Assembly: GCA_012845835.1 (NCBI GenBank) | Contig: JABAKD010000012.1 | Location: 13,206,195 to 13,270,194 of the forward strand | Direction of reading: 5' to 3' | DNA length: 64,000 bases | From: Undaria pinnatifida | Lineage: Eukaryota > Sar > Phaeophyceae > Laminariales > Alariaceae | Shown: positions 1 to 10,096 of the stretch, piece after piece | Position numbering within the stretch: the first letter of the stretch is position 1 | Layout of the letters: each line of letters starts with the position of its first letter | Notes under the pieces: generated by a model | Seen by the model: the letters and a program-made list of their open reading frames with translations, nothing else | Told to the model about the DNA's origin: nothing | The model's database searches: none | Program-made: the position numbers and the translations under genes

Positions 1-56
<56 letters not shown>

Positions 57-103
57 GCTGTTGTTGTTGCTGCTTGTTGTTGTTGTTGTTGTTGTTGTTG
101 TTG
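1..103. repeat. (TTG)n microsatellite
   Basis: Almost pure TTG/GTT trinucleotide run with three CTG interruptions. It runs off the left window edge, so its true length is unknown. Confidence 0.97.
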
Positions 104-405
104 GTTTTCTCACATTAACTCGCGTAATCAATCAAGTCCGCGGTCACAAGGCGGGCTCCAGTCACTCTGGAGTGGAATAGCAGGAATACCCCCCGGGAAA
201 AAAACCGAACAAACCAAAAGTGGTACACGCACATATCATAGCTGACACAATTCATGCCTCCGCCAGAAAAATAAAAAAAAGCGAAATCATCCGGGAGCCA
301 GTCTACGATATGCCAGGTCCATACTGGCACATACGTCCTACTGCTCGCGACTGAGAAAAAACGACTACAACGCTTGCCACCCAGAAAAGACTACTACGTA
401 TAGAT
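104..405. other. no recognisable gene
   Basis: I see no convincing coding stretch or known repeat here. Confidence 0.4.
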
Positions 406-407
406 AC

Positions 408-690
408 AAGTCTTGATAAACTGATGCATTTCCTTTCACAGCTGTCATATTTTGTCCCCCTCAAAAACGGGTTTTATAGTTTCCGCGTACAGACTGCCTA
501 ACATCACCCTGTTGACCCTGGTAGCTACACTGTAGTTGCAAGGGGAGTCGCCGACCTATATCCTTAATGAGGACACACAACCCGTAACACGCGCGATCGG
601 AGTATCACACACAGCTTGCAAAGATGAGTTTCGACAAAATCTTCGATCTCACAGCTGGAGTGTATTTTTATTTTTATAATATGCCACTCT
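408..690 (-). mobile_element. Family C dispersed element
   Basis: This is a near-full copy, in reverse, of a repeat seen again at 9219, 43220, 43670, 56160, 61010 and 62350. Shared landmarks, read in the forward sense, are a GATCGAAGATTTTGTCGAAAC block, a tract with GTGTGTCCTCATTAAGGA, a GGTCAACAGGGTGATGTTA block, and a tail rich in GGGGGAC. No coding capacity is evident. It could be a SINE or a non-autonomous DNA transposon; I see no clear terminal repeats. Confidence 0.75.
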
Positions 691-1335
691 GTTCGGAAAT
701 ATAAGCAACATGATATTTCGATATAAATGTCCAGATGTTGCTCAAATGTCCGTACAGAGTGGTATATATACACGTATATTATTCAACGGTGAAGCAGGTT
801 ATATATATATATGTTTTAAAAATAAAATAATGAAAGAATTAAATTCATTGAGTATTTTTTCAAGACTCACCCGGTTTTCGTAGTAGTTAGTAAATCAAGA
901 CAGGTTCTGCGTTCTGAGCGTGTGCTGTTTGTGTTTCCTTCACGTGGAATCGGTTATTCCCAACCCAACCACATCGCTGCTAGAACACCTAGCGCCCACC
1001 CTGATTCGTCATTCTAGATATACACAAATTATGAGGCCACAGACACTGAAACAGAGAAACCAAGACAACCGTAAAACGAACAGAGGAAAAGCAAATGGAA
1101 ACGTCAGCGTGCCGGGTACGAAAAAGAGCAGCAAAAACCAAAACCCAAACACCAGAAAAAGGAATTAACGAAAACCAAGAACAAAAAAAACTGAAACTCC
1201 TGGAATAAGACATAAAGAGCGAAAAAAAAAACATGCAAAAAGAGTGGTGGAATCCACGAAATCCATAAAAATAAGAAGGTTTGACTGCTTTATAGTAGGG
1301 CATTCGGTTCATATCGGAACGGCATCTACGCTAAA
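691..1335. other. AT-rich stretch without recognisable gene
   Basis: Contains a TATATA-rich patch near 760-815. The stretch 1265-1345 weakly resembles 13815-13875 (a GGAACGGCATYTAYGC core followed by GGAGGGCAAAAAA), which suggests a decayed dispersed repeat. No convincing ORF. Confidence 0.35.
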
Positions 1336-1439
1336 TTATCGGAGGGCAAAAAAATAATACCTGGTAGTAATTTCCACGCTTGAGGGAGACGCTATTAAAT
1401 AAGTTTTTGTAACCAAATCTCGCCCACTTTTCGCGGCCC

Positions 1440-1905
1440 GGGAGTTCACCTCCGTTGGCGTTTCCTTCGGGGCTTGTACGTGTCGAGCACCGCCCGCTCC
1501 CCTCTCCAAAGCCCGTAGCGCCGCACGGACATCCTCGGCTGCTCCCGCCCACCGCCCCAGGGTGCACCGAATGCGTGCTCGCAGCTCGCGCAACACGACA
1601 CACATGTACGGCTGTCCGGTCAACGCAATGGCCCGGCACAACACGGTATGCGCCCTACATGGAGAGTGTGGGATGGAGGGGAGGGAGGGACGAAGGGAGG
1701 GAAGGGGCGCTTTTTTCATGGATAGCCGTCGTCGTATGACCACTGGTCCTCTCATCCCCGTCCTGCAACGCCGGGAAGTGGATCGTCGGGGTTTCCACTG
1801 ACCAGGCGGACATCGCATGCGCCCATGCGCGGAGCGCCGCGAGGTGTTTCGGCGTGTCGAGTGAAGGGTGAGCTGAATCCTCTGCTAAGAACCGCTCGTG
1901 AGACG
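1440..1905 (-). pseudogene. frameshifted coding relic shared with 11.5 kb
   Basis: The minus strand encodes protein-like, GC-rich sequence in two frames. One frame carries SSPFTRHAE followed, after removal of a single base, by an AEHLAALRAWAHAMSAW-like stretch. The other carries MCVVLRELRARIRC and AEDVRAALRALERGAGG. The AEHLxALxAW segment recurs in an open frame at 11530-11600 on the plus strand, so it comes from a repeated coding sequence now disabled by indels. It lies just 3' of the LINE tail on the same strand and may be part of that element. Family not identified. Confidence 0.5.
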
Positions 1906-1981
1906 AACTTCTGTACCTTGTTGCGTATTTTCTTGCCTGTAGATGGCAGCTTCTTAATCAGCTTGTTTTTCTGGTGTGGCC

Positions 1982-2004
1982 GGGGGCGGGGGGGGGGGGG
2001 GGGG
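1982..2004. repeat. poly-G run
   Basis: G-rich homopolymer of about 20 bases. It interrupts the coding relics on the opposite strand. Confidence 0.9.
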
Positions 2005-2400
2005 TACTCGTTTGTTGTAACTCGCCTGTTGCTTGCCTTAGTCATTCGACCATTGACCACGCATCCTTTTCGAGACAGAGCACCGTTCCTACTCCTAATA
2101 GAGACACCTCCAACATTTGGGCGCTCGTTACGCTTCTTTTATATACTACATAGAAACTGTTTGTATATTATCCTATCCCCGTCCTGTTTCGCCGTCTGTG
2201 GCCACCATCGATCTCCTAGGATAGCGATTGTTTTTTCGCTACTCTCTGGTGCACCACAAACTCTTCCATGTCGCATTCTTCTAATTTGCTCATCTCCTCT
2301 AACACGTCCCGTTCCTCCTTGTATACTACACATTCTCCCACGATGTGGGTCCTACTCTTTACTCTTGTGCCACACGGGCACATGTGAGCCCCTCCTCCCG
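2005..2400 (-). pseudogene. LINE (non-LTR retrotransposon) ORF2 3' end relic
   Basis: On the minus strand from 2383 the frame starts MCPCGTRVKSRTHIVGEC, a C-x-C-x9-H-x4-C arrangement like the cysteine-rich motif that ends many LINE ORF2 proteins. It continues VYKEERDVLEEM. A one-base shift then gives SSEKTIAILGDRWWPQ, and a further shift gives KKRNERPNVGGVSIRSR and KGCVVNGRMTKASN. Frameshifts and a stop mark it as dead. No reverse transcriptase or endonuclease domain is visible upstream, so the copy is 5'-truncated, as is usual for LINE insertions. The assignment rests on the CCHC motif and remembered similarity of the tail; the clade is not determined. Confidence 0.65.
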
Positions 2401-2599
2401 ACTACTGGTATATCTCTTTCTTCTTTCTGGTAGGTCCAGGCCGCGGGGGGGGGGGTTGTTGCACTACGGCGATCAGCTTTAGTGCAATGGCCCGAGATAG
2501 CATGGTTTTCTCCCTACACGACAAGGAGGTGCAGGGAAGGAGTGAAGGGAGGTGCGGCGCCTGCTACGATACAGTATAGGACGTCTGATAAGAAACAGA

Positions 2600-2985
2600 A
2601 ACACCTACCCAGGCTGGATTCTTATTTGGGAGGGGGTGCGTTCTATTGCAACGACTCTCGATTTTTTTTTTCCCGCAAATGTCGGCCTGGCTTTCATCAT
2701 TTTCCTGTTCATTACCGAGTAATGCTGTACTGTCGTGCCAGGGAGTTCGTATGCTATGATGGCGTCGTTTAGTGCCAGACTCCAGACGTGCCGACCACGG
2801 ATGGCATTGGGGCAAGCATCCGTGTCCACCCGCGAACCCGATGGTTGATCTCGTAACGGGCTGCGTGCCCGGTATTATGATGTGCTGGGTTTTTTATTTG
2901 GGAGAGGGTGCGTTCTACACTAACTTCATTCTTGAAACTTTCACCGAATTTCTTATTTTCCTGCAAATATCAGCCTGACGACTTT
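2600..2985. repeat. two diverged copies of a ~90-bp segment
   Basis: The segments near 2618-2700 and 2888-2975 share TTATTTGGGAGRGGGTGCG, TTCTAYW and CGCAAATRTCRGCCTG-like blocks in the same orientation, spaced about 265 bp apart. Probably a tandem duplication of unknown origin. Confidence 0.6.
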
Positions 2986-3094
2986 CTCGGCGACCTGCTT
3001 CTTATCAAGTGTGCTGCACTGTGAGCCCACGCAAGCCGGCTTGCCACGGAAAACAAAACTGCTTGGCGTTAATCGTACGGGATCAACTCTGCAC

Positions 3095-3275
3095 TACTAC
3101 AGCAGGGGTCCCCCAACAAGGCGGCATGCCGATATACAAGGCGGTATCCCGATACAAGGCGGTCAAGATCGCTTGACGCCACTGGGTAATTGCACTAACG
3201 TACTCACAACCTGGGATGAAAAAAGGCGGCTTCCCTCGACAAGGCGGTCACATCCCTTACCGGGGGAGCCCCGCT
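3095..3275 (+). repeat. Family G dispersed repeat
   Basis: Contains short internal repeats of ACAAGGCGG. It resembles 54225-54400, which has the same order of CCCCAACAAGGCG, a CCCGATRYAAGGCGG block, CAAGATCGCT and an AACCTGG tract. Terminal structure unclear. Confidence 0.5.
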
Positions 3276-3359
3276 GTTTACGCAAGAGCATACATAGGGC
3301 CTATGATGTACACCAAAACTCCCACGTTCCACCGGTGTTACTAACCATGTTCGGAGTCA

Positions 3360-3445
3360 TCCCTCTGTAGTGCGGTGGGGGTTTTGCACTATATTGGATC
3401 AACTAATGTTTCTGACCTGGTGACCTCTATAGTGCGGTTGAGCTC
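3360..3445 (+). mobile_element. Family E MITE fragment
   Basis: Carries the GACCTCTATAGTGCGGTTGAG side and a GTTTCTGACC block, matching the inner 3' part of the family E copies near 36.5 and 54.7 kb in inverse orientation. Only one end is present. Confidence 0.4.
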
Positions 3446-3519
3446 CTCATATCTGTTAGCATGATAGTTTTACGTACGTGTGGATTTGTTTTAGGACCGT
3501 GGGCGCATATGATAACCTG

Positions 3520-3795
3520 TAGCCCCGGTGGCGTACGAAGTATCAGGTTATCCTCGAGCCTGGTATATGGCCAGTTTTGTGAGTTCGAATCCCCCCGAGT
3601 GCATACTACTCGTTCAAATTCTTTGGGACTTTTTCTTGCGCATAAATTGACTTGCGGAAAGCGCGAGAGCGTGAGATAGCAACACTCGATGGAAAATCGA
3701 CGACCAGCGGGATTGCTGAACCCTATGCGCGATAAAAATTGAAGGCAACAACCGGGGAGGGGGGGCGGGGGAAGGGACGACACCTGTGACCACGG
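3520..3795 (+). mobile_element. tRNA-derived SINE-like element, copy 1
   Basis: The head contains GTGAGTTCGAATCCCCCC, with a textbook pol III B-box (GTTCGAATCC), about 50 bp downstream of a weaker A-box-like GGTGGCGTACGAAG. An unrelated body of about 180 bp follows, ending CACCTGTGACCACGGCTTGT then CCAGAAGCTGG. Equivalent copies lie at 52560 (+) and 56749 (-), with a tail fragment at 8345. The head cannot fold as a functional tRNA (poor anticodon arm), so I read it as a SINE. No ORF. Confidence 0.7.
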
Positions 3796-4168
3796 CTTGT
3801 CCAGAAGCTGGAACGTAGATGCGTGTGAAAAAAAATAAGAAAATGGTAGAACTGAAGGTCGGGTTGCGCGAAAACGAAGGTTACCTTCGAAGTCATGTTT
3901 CGGGCGAGATGTTGAGCTCCCCCTCACGTTAAGAGCTCCGAAAATTTTCTACTGCGCTTTTATTATTAGCGTGGGATGGCTCTTAGGTCCTCATCGCTAC
4001 TGTAGACCCCCCCGGAATAGCAAAGTAGAAGGCCAGAGCAGAGATAAGGCCACCTAGGTTCGGCTTGTCATCGGATCGTCTCAAACCCGCGAAACTGCTG
4101 TACCCCGGATGACCGATTCCACATCATAACCGCATCCACAAAAAAACCCATTGCACCCGACTCTGCTG

Positions 4169-4531
4169 TTAGTGTTTTCGGACTGACCGTTTCGTACGAC
4201 CCCCTCGAAGGAAACGCCTGGCTCTCTTTAGCAACTTCCTCGCCCGGGATTCGGCTTCCATTTTTCCTTCCGGGGTTTGCTGCACCACCACGGGCTTTCT
4301 TCGCGGACCTTTCGGCGGTCTAGATCCATTCTCTTCCTTGTCGGAGTCTCCCTCCGGCTCTGAGTTGTCCTCGTCACTTTCTGATGAAGAGTTGAACTTG
4401 GAAGGCGTGTTTGAGCCGGGGTTTGTTTCCTCCCCCGGAGGATTTTTATGCTCCGTCGCCGACGCTGCTGCTTCCGTCTCCTCCTCGGTGGGGGTCGCGT
4501 CCTTGCTTGTAGCATGGGTCGTCCCTGCCAA
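4169..4531 (-). CDS. hypothetical acidic-then-basic protein
   Basis: A 120-codon open frame. Residues 1-70 are rich in S, T, E and D (for example SSSESDEDNSEPEGDSDKEE). The C-terminus is strongly basic (RARKLLKRARRFLRGGRTKR), a composition common in nucleolar or chromatin proteins. No folded domain is recognised. A family A MITE begins about 70 bp upstream. Low-complexity composition makes the coding call uncertain; it could be one exon of a longer gene. Confidence 0.35.
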   Translation of the reverse strand: MAGTTHATSKDATPTEEETEAAASATEHKNPPGEETNPGSNTPSKFNSSSESDEDNSEPEGDSDKEENGSRPPKGPRRKPVVVQQTPEGKMEAESRARKLLKRARRFLRGGRTKRSVRKH

Positions 4532-4597
4532 CCGTTATTTAACGAAAAAAGTGTCACAGCGGTGCCGCCGTGGGGGGGCACCATGGCAACAGCATGG

Positions 4598-4853
4598 AAA
4601 CGACGCAAGCTACGATAGAGGTAACACCTTTTGCCTTTTTTTTTTTTTGCTTCTTAACCCAAAAACGTCGGAAAGAACGCCATTTTTTTTTTGCAGGATT
4701 CTTCCTGTGTACCTACGCGTGGGATTTTTCATCCGGCAGCAGTTTTGATTGTTCTCGAAATCAATTTTTTGGGACGTGTCTTAAGCTCCCAAATCGAGGG
4801 GTAGTATTAAGAAAAAAAGTGGCGCGCACCTCTATCGTAGCACCCGTCGAACA
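4598..4853 (-). mobile_element. Family A MITE, full copy
   Basis: Bounded by terminal inverted repeats: GCTACGATAGAGGT at the left and ACCTCTATCGTAGC at the right, each preceded by a CGAC-like extension. The interior, read on the minus strand, has the family landmarks: TTAATACTACCCCTC, GGGAGCTTAAGAC and AACCCAAAAACG. It lacks much of the usual 3' interior. Confidence 0.85.
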
Positions 4854-5116
4854 CAATGGTTGGTGCAAAAAGTTTTTTAATCCCCTCCTTTCGTCTGCTC
4901 TGTTTTTTTTTCTTTTTGGTTTTGTTGGCGTATCGGACCACGGGAGCACGCGGATCGGAAGCCCTCACGCGAAACTCACTCCAAGAACGGGCCAAAATGA
5001 AGAAAAAAAGAAAAAAATCGGACCGTTGGGGCTTCTGTGCGAATCAAGAAATCGACATTTGTTTTATCACTATCGTACTGGTTTTCTACATGGTGAAGGC
5101 TAGTGGTTAGTACACC

Positions 5117-5361
5117 TCTGACCCAGGGTACTTTAGGGGGGGTCAGCTTTGGGACATTTTTTGTCAGTGGCTCCGGGTCAGTCGCGCGAGTGACCCTCAG
5201 TTCCTTTGCGATCATAAGTTTTCGCGCTGTTTATGTTCTACGATGTGAATTCGCTATGGATTGTTGAGCAGCGCTGCGCCAAAAAAAACGCCTAAAATAC
5301 ATTTTTGTCAGTGATATTCAGAGTCACCCGTACTTGTGGCTCAAAACCCGGCAGCGACGCC
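5117..5361 (+). mobile_element. Family B MITE, 3'-truncated
   Basis: Starts GACCCAGGGTAC then a G run. It carries two internal palindromes, CGCGCGAGTGACCC near 5172 and a decayed GAGTCACCCGTACTTGTGGC near 5321, and ends where a family A copy begins. Confidence 0.75.
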
Positions 5362-5691
5362 AACGCGTGCTAGGATAGAGGTACACCACTGTTTTTCTTA
5401 ATACTACCCCTCACTTTCGGAGCTTAAGACATGTCCTTTTTGACCCCAAAAAAACTGATTTTGGAGAAAAATAAACCTGCTTTATCGCGGATGAGATCCC
5501 ATGGCCTAGGTATATACAACGAAAATCATGAAACAAAAACGAACGCCACCGGGGATTGAACATTCCATGGCATAGGCATGTACAACTAGAACCATGCAAA
5601 AATGAATATGGCCTATTATTTATTTTTTTTCCGACGATTTTGGGTTAAGGAGCCCCGTCATTCAGAAAGAAAAAAAAAATAGCACGTGCCC
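5362..5691 (+). mobile_element. Family A MITE
   Basis: Starts CGCGTGCTAGGATAGAGGT and ends near ATAGCACGTGCC. The interior has ACTACCCCTCACTTTCGGAG, a CATGGCCTAGGTATA segment, and CCGACGATTTTGGGTTAAGG followed by AGCCCCGTCATTCAGAAA. A roughly 70-bp segment around CATGGCMTAGG is duplicated inside this copy. Confidence 0.85.
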
Positions 5692-5871
5692 AATGAAAGC
5701 GTGGGTACCCCCCCCCCCCCGTACCATCGCCTTGGCCCCCTCTCCCCCCCTCCGTCCCGCCTGGTTACATCCCACGGTGGTGGCGCAGCAACCAATGTTC
5801 TTTGATATTTGCCCTCTAAGTCAAAATCTGATTTTGAGGAAGTCGTAATCTGAAAGTGCGAAAACCGAGAG

Positions 5872-6166
5872 TCTTTCTACGCCCCCCCCCCCCCCCCCTC
5901 CCCCCACCAAATATTCCTGTAACGAAATCGCCGGTCTTGAAACCAGCTCCCGCCCGTATCTGTCTCCTGAAATACGACGCCCCTTGCCACCCCGACGCCA
6001 CCGTTTGGTAGTATTTTGCAAAACAAGAAAATATATGAGCATACCTTTTTTTTTCATAGCATCCTTCCTCGTGTCGAGCAGGCATGAAAATGTTCCCTAA
6101 AAAAAATCGCTGGCTGTTTCTTTTTTTGGGGGGGGGAAGGGGAGGGGGGCTATCGTAGAATCAGTC
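5872..6166 (-). mobile_element. Family D MITE
   Basis: Ends TTTCTACG followed by a C run on the left, and GGGGGGCTATCGTAGAATCA on the right. The interior matches the copies at 33767, 44845, 59478 and 61640: CTGTAACGAAATCGCCGGT, CGCCCCTTGCCACCCCGACG and TTCCTCGTGTCGAGCAGGCA. Noncoding. Confidence 0.8.
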
Positions 6167-6186
6167 CCGATATCAGATGAACAACC

Positions 6187-6322
6187 ACATGGACTAAGCA
6201 TACAAACGAACATATTGCAGGAAACAAATGAATGGCGTTCCGACGATGTGGGGGTTAAGCCCCTGTCATACAGGAAAAAAAAAATGGCGAAAACGTGCGG
6301 CCTCTGTTGTGTTACACGCGTC
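6187..6322 (+). mobile_element. Family A MITE, 3' half
   Basis: Contains CCGACGATGTGGGGGTTAAG and CCCCTGTCATACAGGAAA, followed by AAATGGCGAAAACGTG. The 5' half and terminal repeat are missing. Confidence 0.55.
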
Positions 6323-6604
6323 TCTTGGGCGGGGCTCGAAAAGAGGAGGGAGGCGTTCGACAAACCTTTACTGTCCCCCCCTGGTCCGACGCATACTGCT
6401 TACGCATGGACGCTTACTGCGGTATGTATGGGGGTTCGTCTAGCCTAAATGACCCAGCCAAGTGTCTATCGTATCGCGAAGAAACAAACCCACGATAACG
6501 GCAGTCCCCTTCGAAGGGGGGAAGCTACCTTAACTAGTTTCGATAATTTTGCCCGAATGTTTGTTTAAATCTTCCTGATTCGTTCTCGGGGCGTTGTTTT
6601 TTTA

Positions 6605-7060
6605 CTATTTCCCCCCCCCCCACACACACTACTGCATACACTACCTGATGGTCGAACCCTTTAAACATTCCAACTTATTTAATGCCTTGAATAGGAATGA
6701 AATACTTAATTATTCACCGTCTCCATACAAACTAGACTCCCCACACTGCATTGTTTTTTTAACTGTTTCCCCCCACACACACTACTGCATACACTACCTG
6801 GTAGCCGAACCCTTTAAACATTCCAACATATTTAATGCCTTGAATAGGAATGAAATACTTAATTATTCACCGCCTCCATACAAACTAGACTCCCCACACT
6901 GCTGCTTATCTGGTCGTCTTCCCCCTCGAACATTGAATGTTGAATTGATGTCTTTAGTTGGTATGGATTACGTATGTTCCACCGTCTCCATATGGACTAA
7001 GACCCCCACACTACTGCTTAGCTGGGTGTCGTCCCCCTCGAACGTTGAGCTTAATTAATG
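6605..7060 (+). repeat. ~160-bp tandem repeat, about three copies
   Basis: Two close copies start near 6610 and 6770: a C run, CACACACACTACTGCATACA, CTACCTGRTRGYCGAACCC, CCTTGAATAGGAATGAAATA and CCATACAAACTAGACTCCCC. A decayed third copy runs to about 7060. The open frame across it only reflects the repeat. Confidence 0.9.
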
Positions 7061-7079
7061 CCTTGAACTACAATACTAG

Positions 7080-7600
7080 CGAACTACTTAAACTTCACCG
7101 CTCGCATATTGACTAAAATATGGACTAGTTCGGGCTGCAATTTTTCGATCAAATAGACCGGAACACTACCCGCCATCCCGATATCCCGCCACGATAAAGC
7201 TAACCCGTTATTGGAAACCCCCATAATGCCGTCAAAACCAATGTTATGTCCGCATCGTATCTAAGCACAATCAACACATGGACAAATATTCACTCTCCAA
7301 GAGATTGAAAATAGACAAAAACTATAGTCTAAACTCGTTTGAGCTGGTCGGTGGCTGACTATTTTTGATGGTGCAGTTTTCAAGTTTTTTTTTTCTTGCC
7401 TCTTTTTAAACTTGCGACACCTCCGGGGGTTCCCGAGCCAACCGCCTTCCCAAGGAGTAGCTTGCGTATATGCAGTATATACAACTATATACATCAAACA
7501 TCTGGTGCGAGGTATGCATATGCTAGCCCGTGATTTTCGAACACTTTTCCCGCTAAAGCCGTATCGTACCTACACGTTTTCGGTTCGGACCGGGGCGCGG
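7080..7600. other. no recognisable gene
   Basis: No repeat family member and no protein-like frame recognised. Confidence 0.35.
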
Positions 7601-8102
7601 AACTTTCCCTAGGATTCTTGAAACACAGAAGACGCCGATACCGGCCTCCCCGAGGACGACCCTCCTTCCTGCCGCCCTGACTTGGGCCACACGATCTCCT
7701 GCCGAGGTTGTCTTTGGTGTTACAGAAAAAACGACAGTGTAGAACGAAAGGAAACCGGCAAGAAGGCTTTCACAACAAGAGAAGGAGAAAAGGGTTCGTC
7801 AAGAAGGGGAAAAAATACTAAAGGTGTTTTGCCAGGTTGGAACTCTGGTTTGAGAGGTCAGAGTTTTTTTTTGTCAGCGGTATTGGGAGGGAGCTTTTTC
7901 TGCGTTCAGCTCCCGCCAGGGACGGATGCATAGTCTCCTGCCGAGGTTTTCTTTGTTATGCTTCGCCATGTGTTGCCCAAGAACGACAACTCATTGAGGA
8001 AGAGGAGGAAGAGGACGACGACGACAGCGATAGGCCGGACATTCCTCGGGTCATTCCAAACGAACACTAAACAAAGTCACATTTCACGACATTCTTTGCA
8101 AA

Positions 8103-8360
8103 ATGGCCTCCCCGAGGACAGCTCTCCTGACTGCTGCTCCCACCGAGGAGGCTGAGTCTCCCGCTGCGGTTGTCTTTGCGTGTGTCGTCTTGCATTGCGG
8201 CGAAAAACGACAACGAATAAAAGGAAACCAGGAAAAAGGCTTGCAAAGAGAAGGAAAAAAACACCACAATAGAAGGAAAATAGGCTTTTTTCACGTTGGC
8301 TCTGATAAGCCACATGCTTTATTGCAACAGCGAAAAAAAACTGAAAATTGGGGATGGTGA
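8103..8360 (+). CDS. hypothetical ORF in the repeated segment
   Basis: An 85-codon frame from a true ATG starts MASPRTALLTAAPTEEAESP and continues with VVFACVVLHC. It becomes strongly basic, then runs into the SINE tail fragment. The last third is probably not original coding sequence. It may be an exon of the repeated unit; no domain is recognised. Confidence 0.2.
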   Translation: MASPRTALLTAAPTEEAESPAAVVFACVVLHCGEKRQRIKGNQEKGLQREGKKHHNRRKIGFFHVGSDKPHALLQQRKKTENWGW

Positions 8361-8475
8361 CCCTTATACGCGATAGAAATGAAGGCAAGTACCGCGCGGG
8401 AAACACAGGAAGCGGAGGCACCTGTGACCACGGCTTGTCCAGAAGGTCGAAGAGGGTAAAACTTCTTACGAGTTG
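8345..8475 (+). mobile_element. SINE-like element, 3' tail fragment
   Basis: Matches the tail of the element at 3520: ACGCGATAGAAATGAAGGCA and CCTGTGACCACGGCTTGTCC followed by AGAAGG. The tRNA-like head is absent, as in a 5'-truncated insertion. Confidence 0.7.
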
Positions 8476-9218
8476 AGCTGGAGAGCAAACGTGATGATTA
8501 AAAGCCAAAACCAAAATTGAAAGGAAGTCATTCCGCCTGCTGATACCACCGGGGAGGCTACACATTCTCACGCCGAGGTTACCTTGTGTATACCTCGCTT
8601 TTGTTGGCGCAAACGGCTAAAACGCAAGGAGGAGTACGCTAGTTCCAACATGATTTAGGGCACCCCTAGCGAGCACTTTAAATCGCGATCCGTGGCCAAA
8701 CAAACCACGATTCACGACCCCGGGGACAACTCTTCTACCTTCCGCTACCACCCTGGAGGCTGCGGTCATCATCTCCCGCCGATAGTGCCTCTGTAAGTTT
8801 CGGCCTCGCGTTGGTGGAAACAGCGACAGGGCGGAGAGGATATGCAGGACGAGTGCGTTTGGTCGGACATGTTTCGTTGTTGAAGGGGTGCGACTGCCGT
8901 TAGGGACGAAGAAAAAGGATACCCCTCTTTTGTTTTGGGGAACCTCATTTCAGGAGCTCGAGAGTGCACCCCTCACCCAAACCGTGGGTCCGAGAGCAAC
9001 CCGACGGTCAATGCTATGCATGATTTAGGCATACACCATGTCTGACATACCATAAAAAAAGCACACACACAAATATTTCCAACGATGTATTAGTGGCTGC
9101 CAGTGTAGTGTTTCCGTGGAGGGGCACAGTCGACCAGAAATATTGTTTTTGTCCAACACTTGCTGCACCCCTCACCCTAACCCTGCGTCCAACCTCAGCC
9201 AGAAATGCCTTTGCACGG

Positions 9219-9365
9219 AAAGGGAGTCGCCGACCTATGTTCTTCATTGCGAGGACACACACATCCCCGCAACACGCGCGTTCGGAGCATCCATCACACT
9301 TCAACACAGCTTGCAAAGATGAGTTTTTTCGAGAAATATCCTCGATCTCACAGCTGAAAAGCGAG
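9219..9365 (-). mobile_element. Family C element fragment
   Basis: Contains GGGAGTCGCCGACCTATG, a GAGGACACACA block, CACAGCTTGCAAAGATGAG and CTCGATCTCACAGCTG, matching the middle and one end of the 408-690 copy. Confidence 0.75.
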
Positions 9366-9562
9366 GGGGACTACGGGGGGGCGGGCGGGGGGGGGGGAGG
9401 GGGCTGGAGGTACGATGCATCTTGTCCAAAAGCTATTTCTGCGTACACCGTGTTTGTGGGGAAGTTGGAACGGGTCGTGGACCGTTCGGGGATTCGATCT
9501 GCCGCTGTACTGCCGCCGGACGTAGTGTATTTTTTTTTGTGTGTGTGTGTTTTTTTTAATAA

Positions 9563-9830
9563 ACACAGATAGAGGTGCACCAACCATTGTTGTTTTTTCT
9601 TAATACTACCCCTCAATTTGGGAGCTTAAGACCTCCTCCCAAAAACTGATTTGGAGAAGAACAAAACCGCTTTAGACCGGATGAAAAATCCACCCCATGG
9701 CCTAGGTACATGCCGAGAATCATGCAAAAATAAACGGGGCGTATTTTCCGACGATTTTGGGTCAAGGAGCCCCGTCATTCAGAAACCATTTTCGCCAAAA
9801 AACGGTATACCTCGACCGTAGCATGCGTCT
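9563..9830 (+). mobile_element. Family A MITE, full copy
   Basis: A good reference copy: ACAGATAGAGGTGCACCA start, TTAATACTACCCCTCAATTT, CCATGGCCTAGGTACATG, CCGACGATTTTGGGTCAAGG then AGCCCCGTCATTCAGAAA, and CCTCGACCGTAGCATGCGTC end. Confidence 0.9.
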
Positions 9831-10053
9831 GCTACGATAGGGACGCACATTTTTTTGGTCTTCCGAGGGTGCTGGGCTTGAGAAAAATGAGCGCTCAAAC
9901 CGATGAACAAACCCATCGCCTACAGCAGGCCATCAAAATGATGAAAATTGACCGCCAAACAGAAGCATTTCTCCGATTATGGGTTAAAGGAACACCGTCA
10001 TTTAGAAAACGAAAACGGCCAGAAGGCGCAACCCCTATACCGCGGAGCGCGTG
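9829..10053 (+). mobile_element. Family A MITE, degenerate, head-to-tail with previous
   Basis: Begins CTGCTACGATAGGGACGC directly after the preceding copy. It retains GGGTTAAAGGAACACCGTCA and TTTAGAAAACG, and ends near CCCCTATACCGCGGAGCGCG, a decayed terminal repeat. The middle is replaced or diverged. Confidence 0.65.
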
Positions 10054-10096
10054 ACAACTCAGCCGCAAAATTGTCTGACCCAAAGACGCTACCCGT

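Larger units (their letters stand above)
7640..8830 (+). repeat. decayed ~220-bp repeat, about five copies
   Basis: The block CTCCTGCCGAGGTTGTCTTTG recurs with changes near 7697, 7930, 8155, 8566 and 8772. It is often preceded by CTCCCCGAGGAC and followed by GAAAAACGACAACG and AAGGAAACC blocks. The blocks look like pieces of exons or pyrimidine-rich splice regions, so this may be a decayed tandemly repeated gene segment. Confidence 0.55.

Noticed and set aside
1825-2433. 202-codon plus-strand frame
   Set aside because: It is antisense to the LINE tail, includes a poly-Gly run from a G homopolymer, and has no protein-like blocks.
3461-3927. Open frames across 3.4-3.9 kb on both strands
   Set aside because: They lie within the SINE-like element and recur with stops in its other copies.
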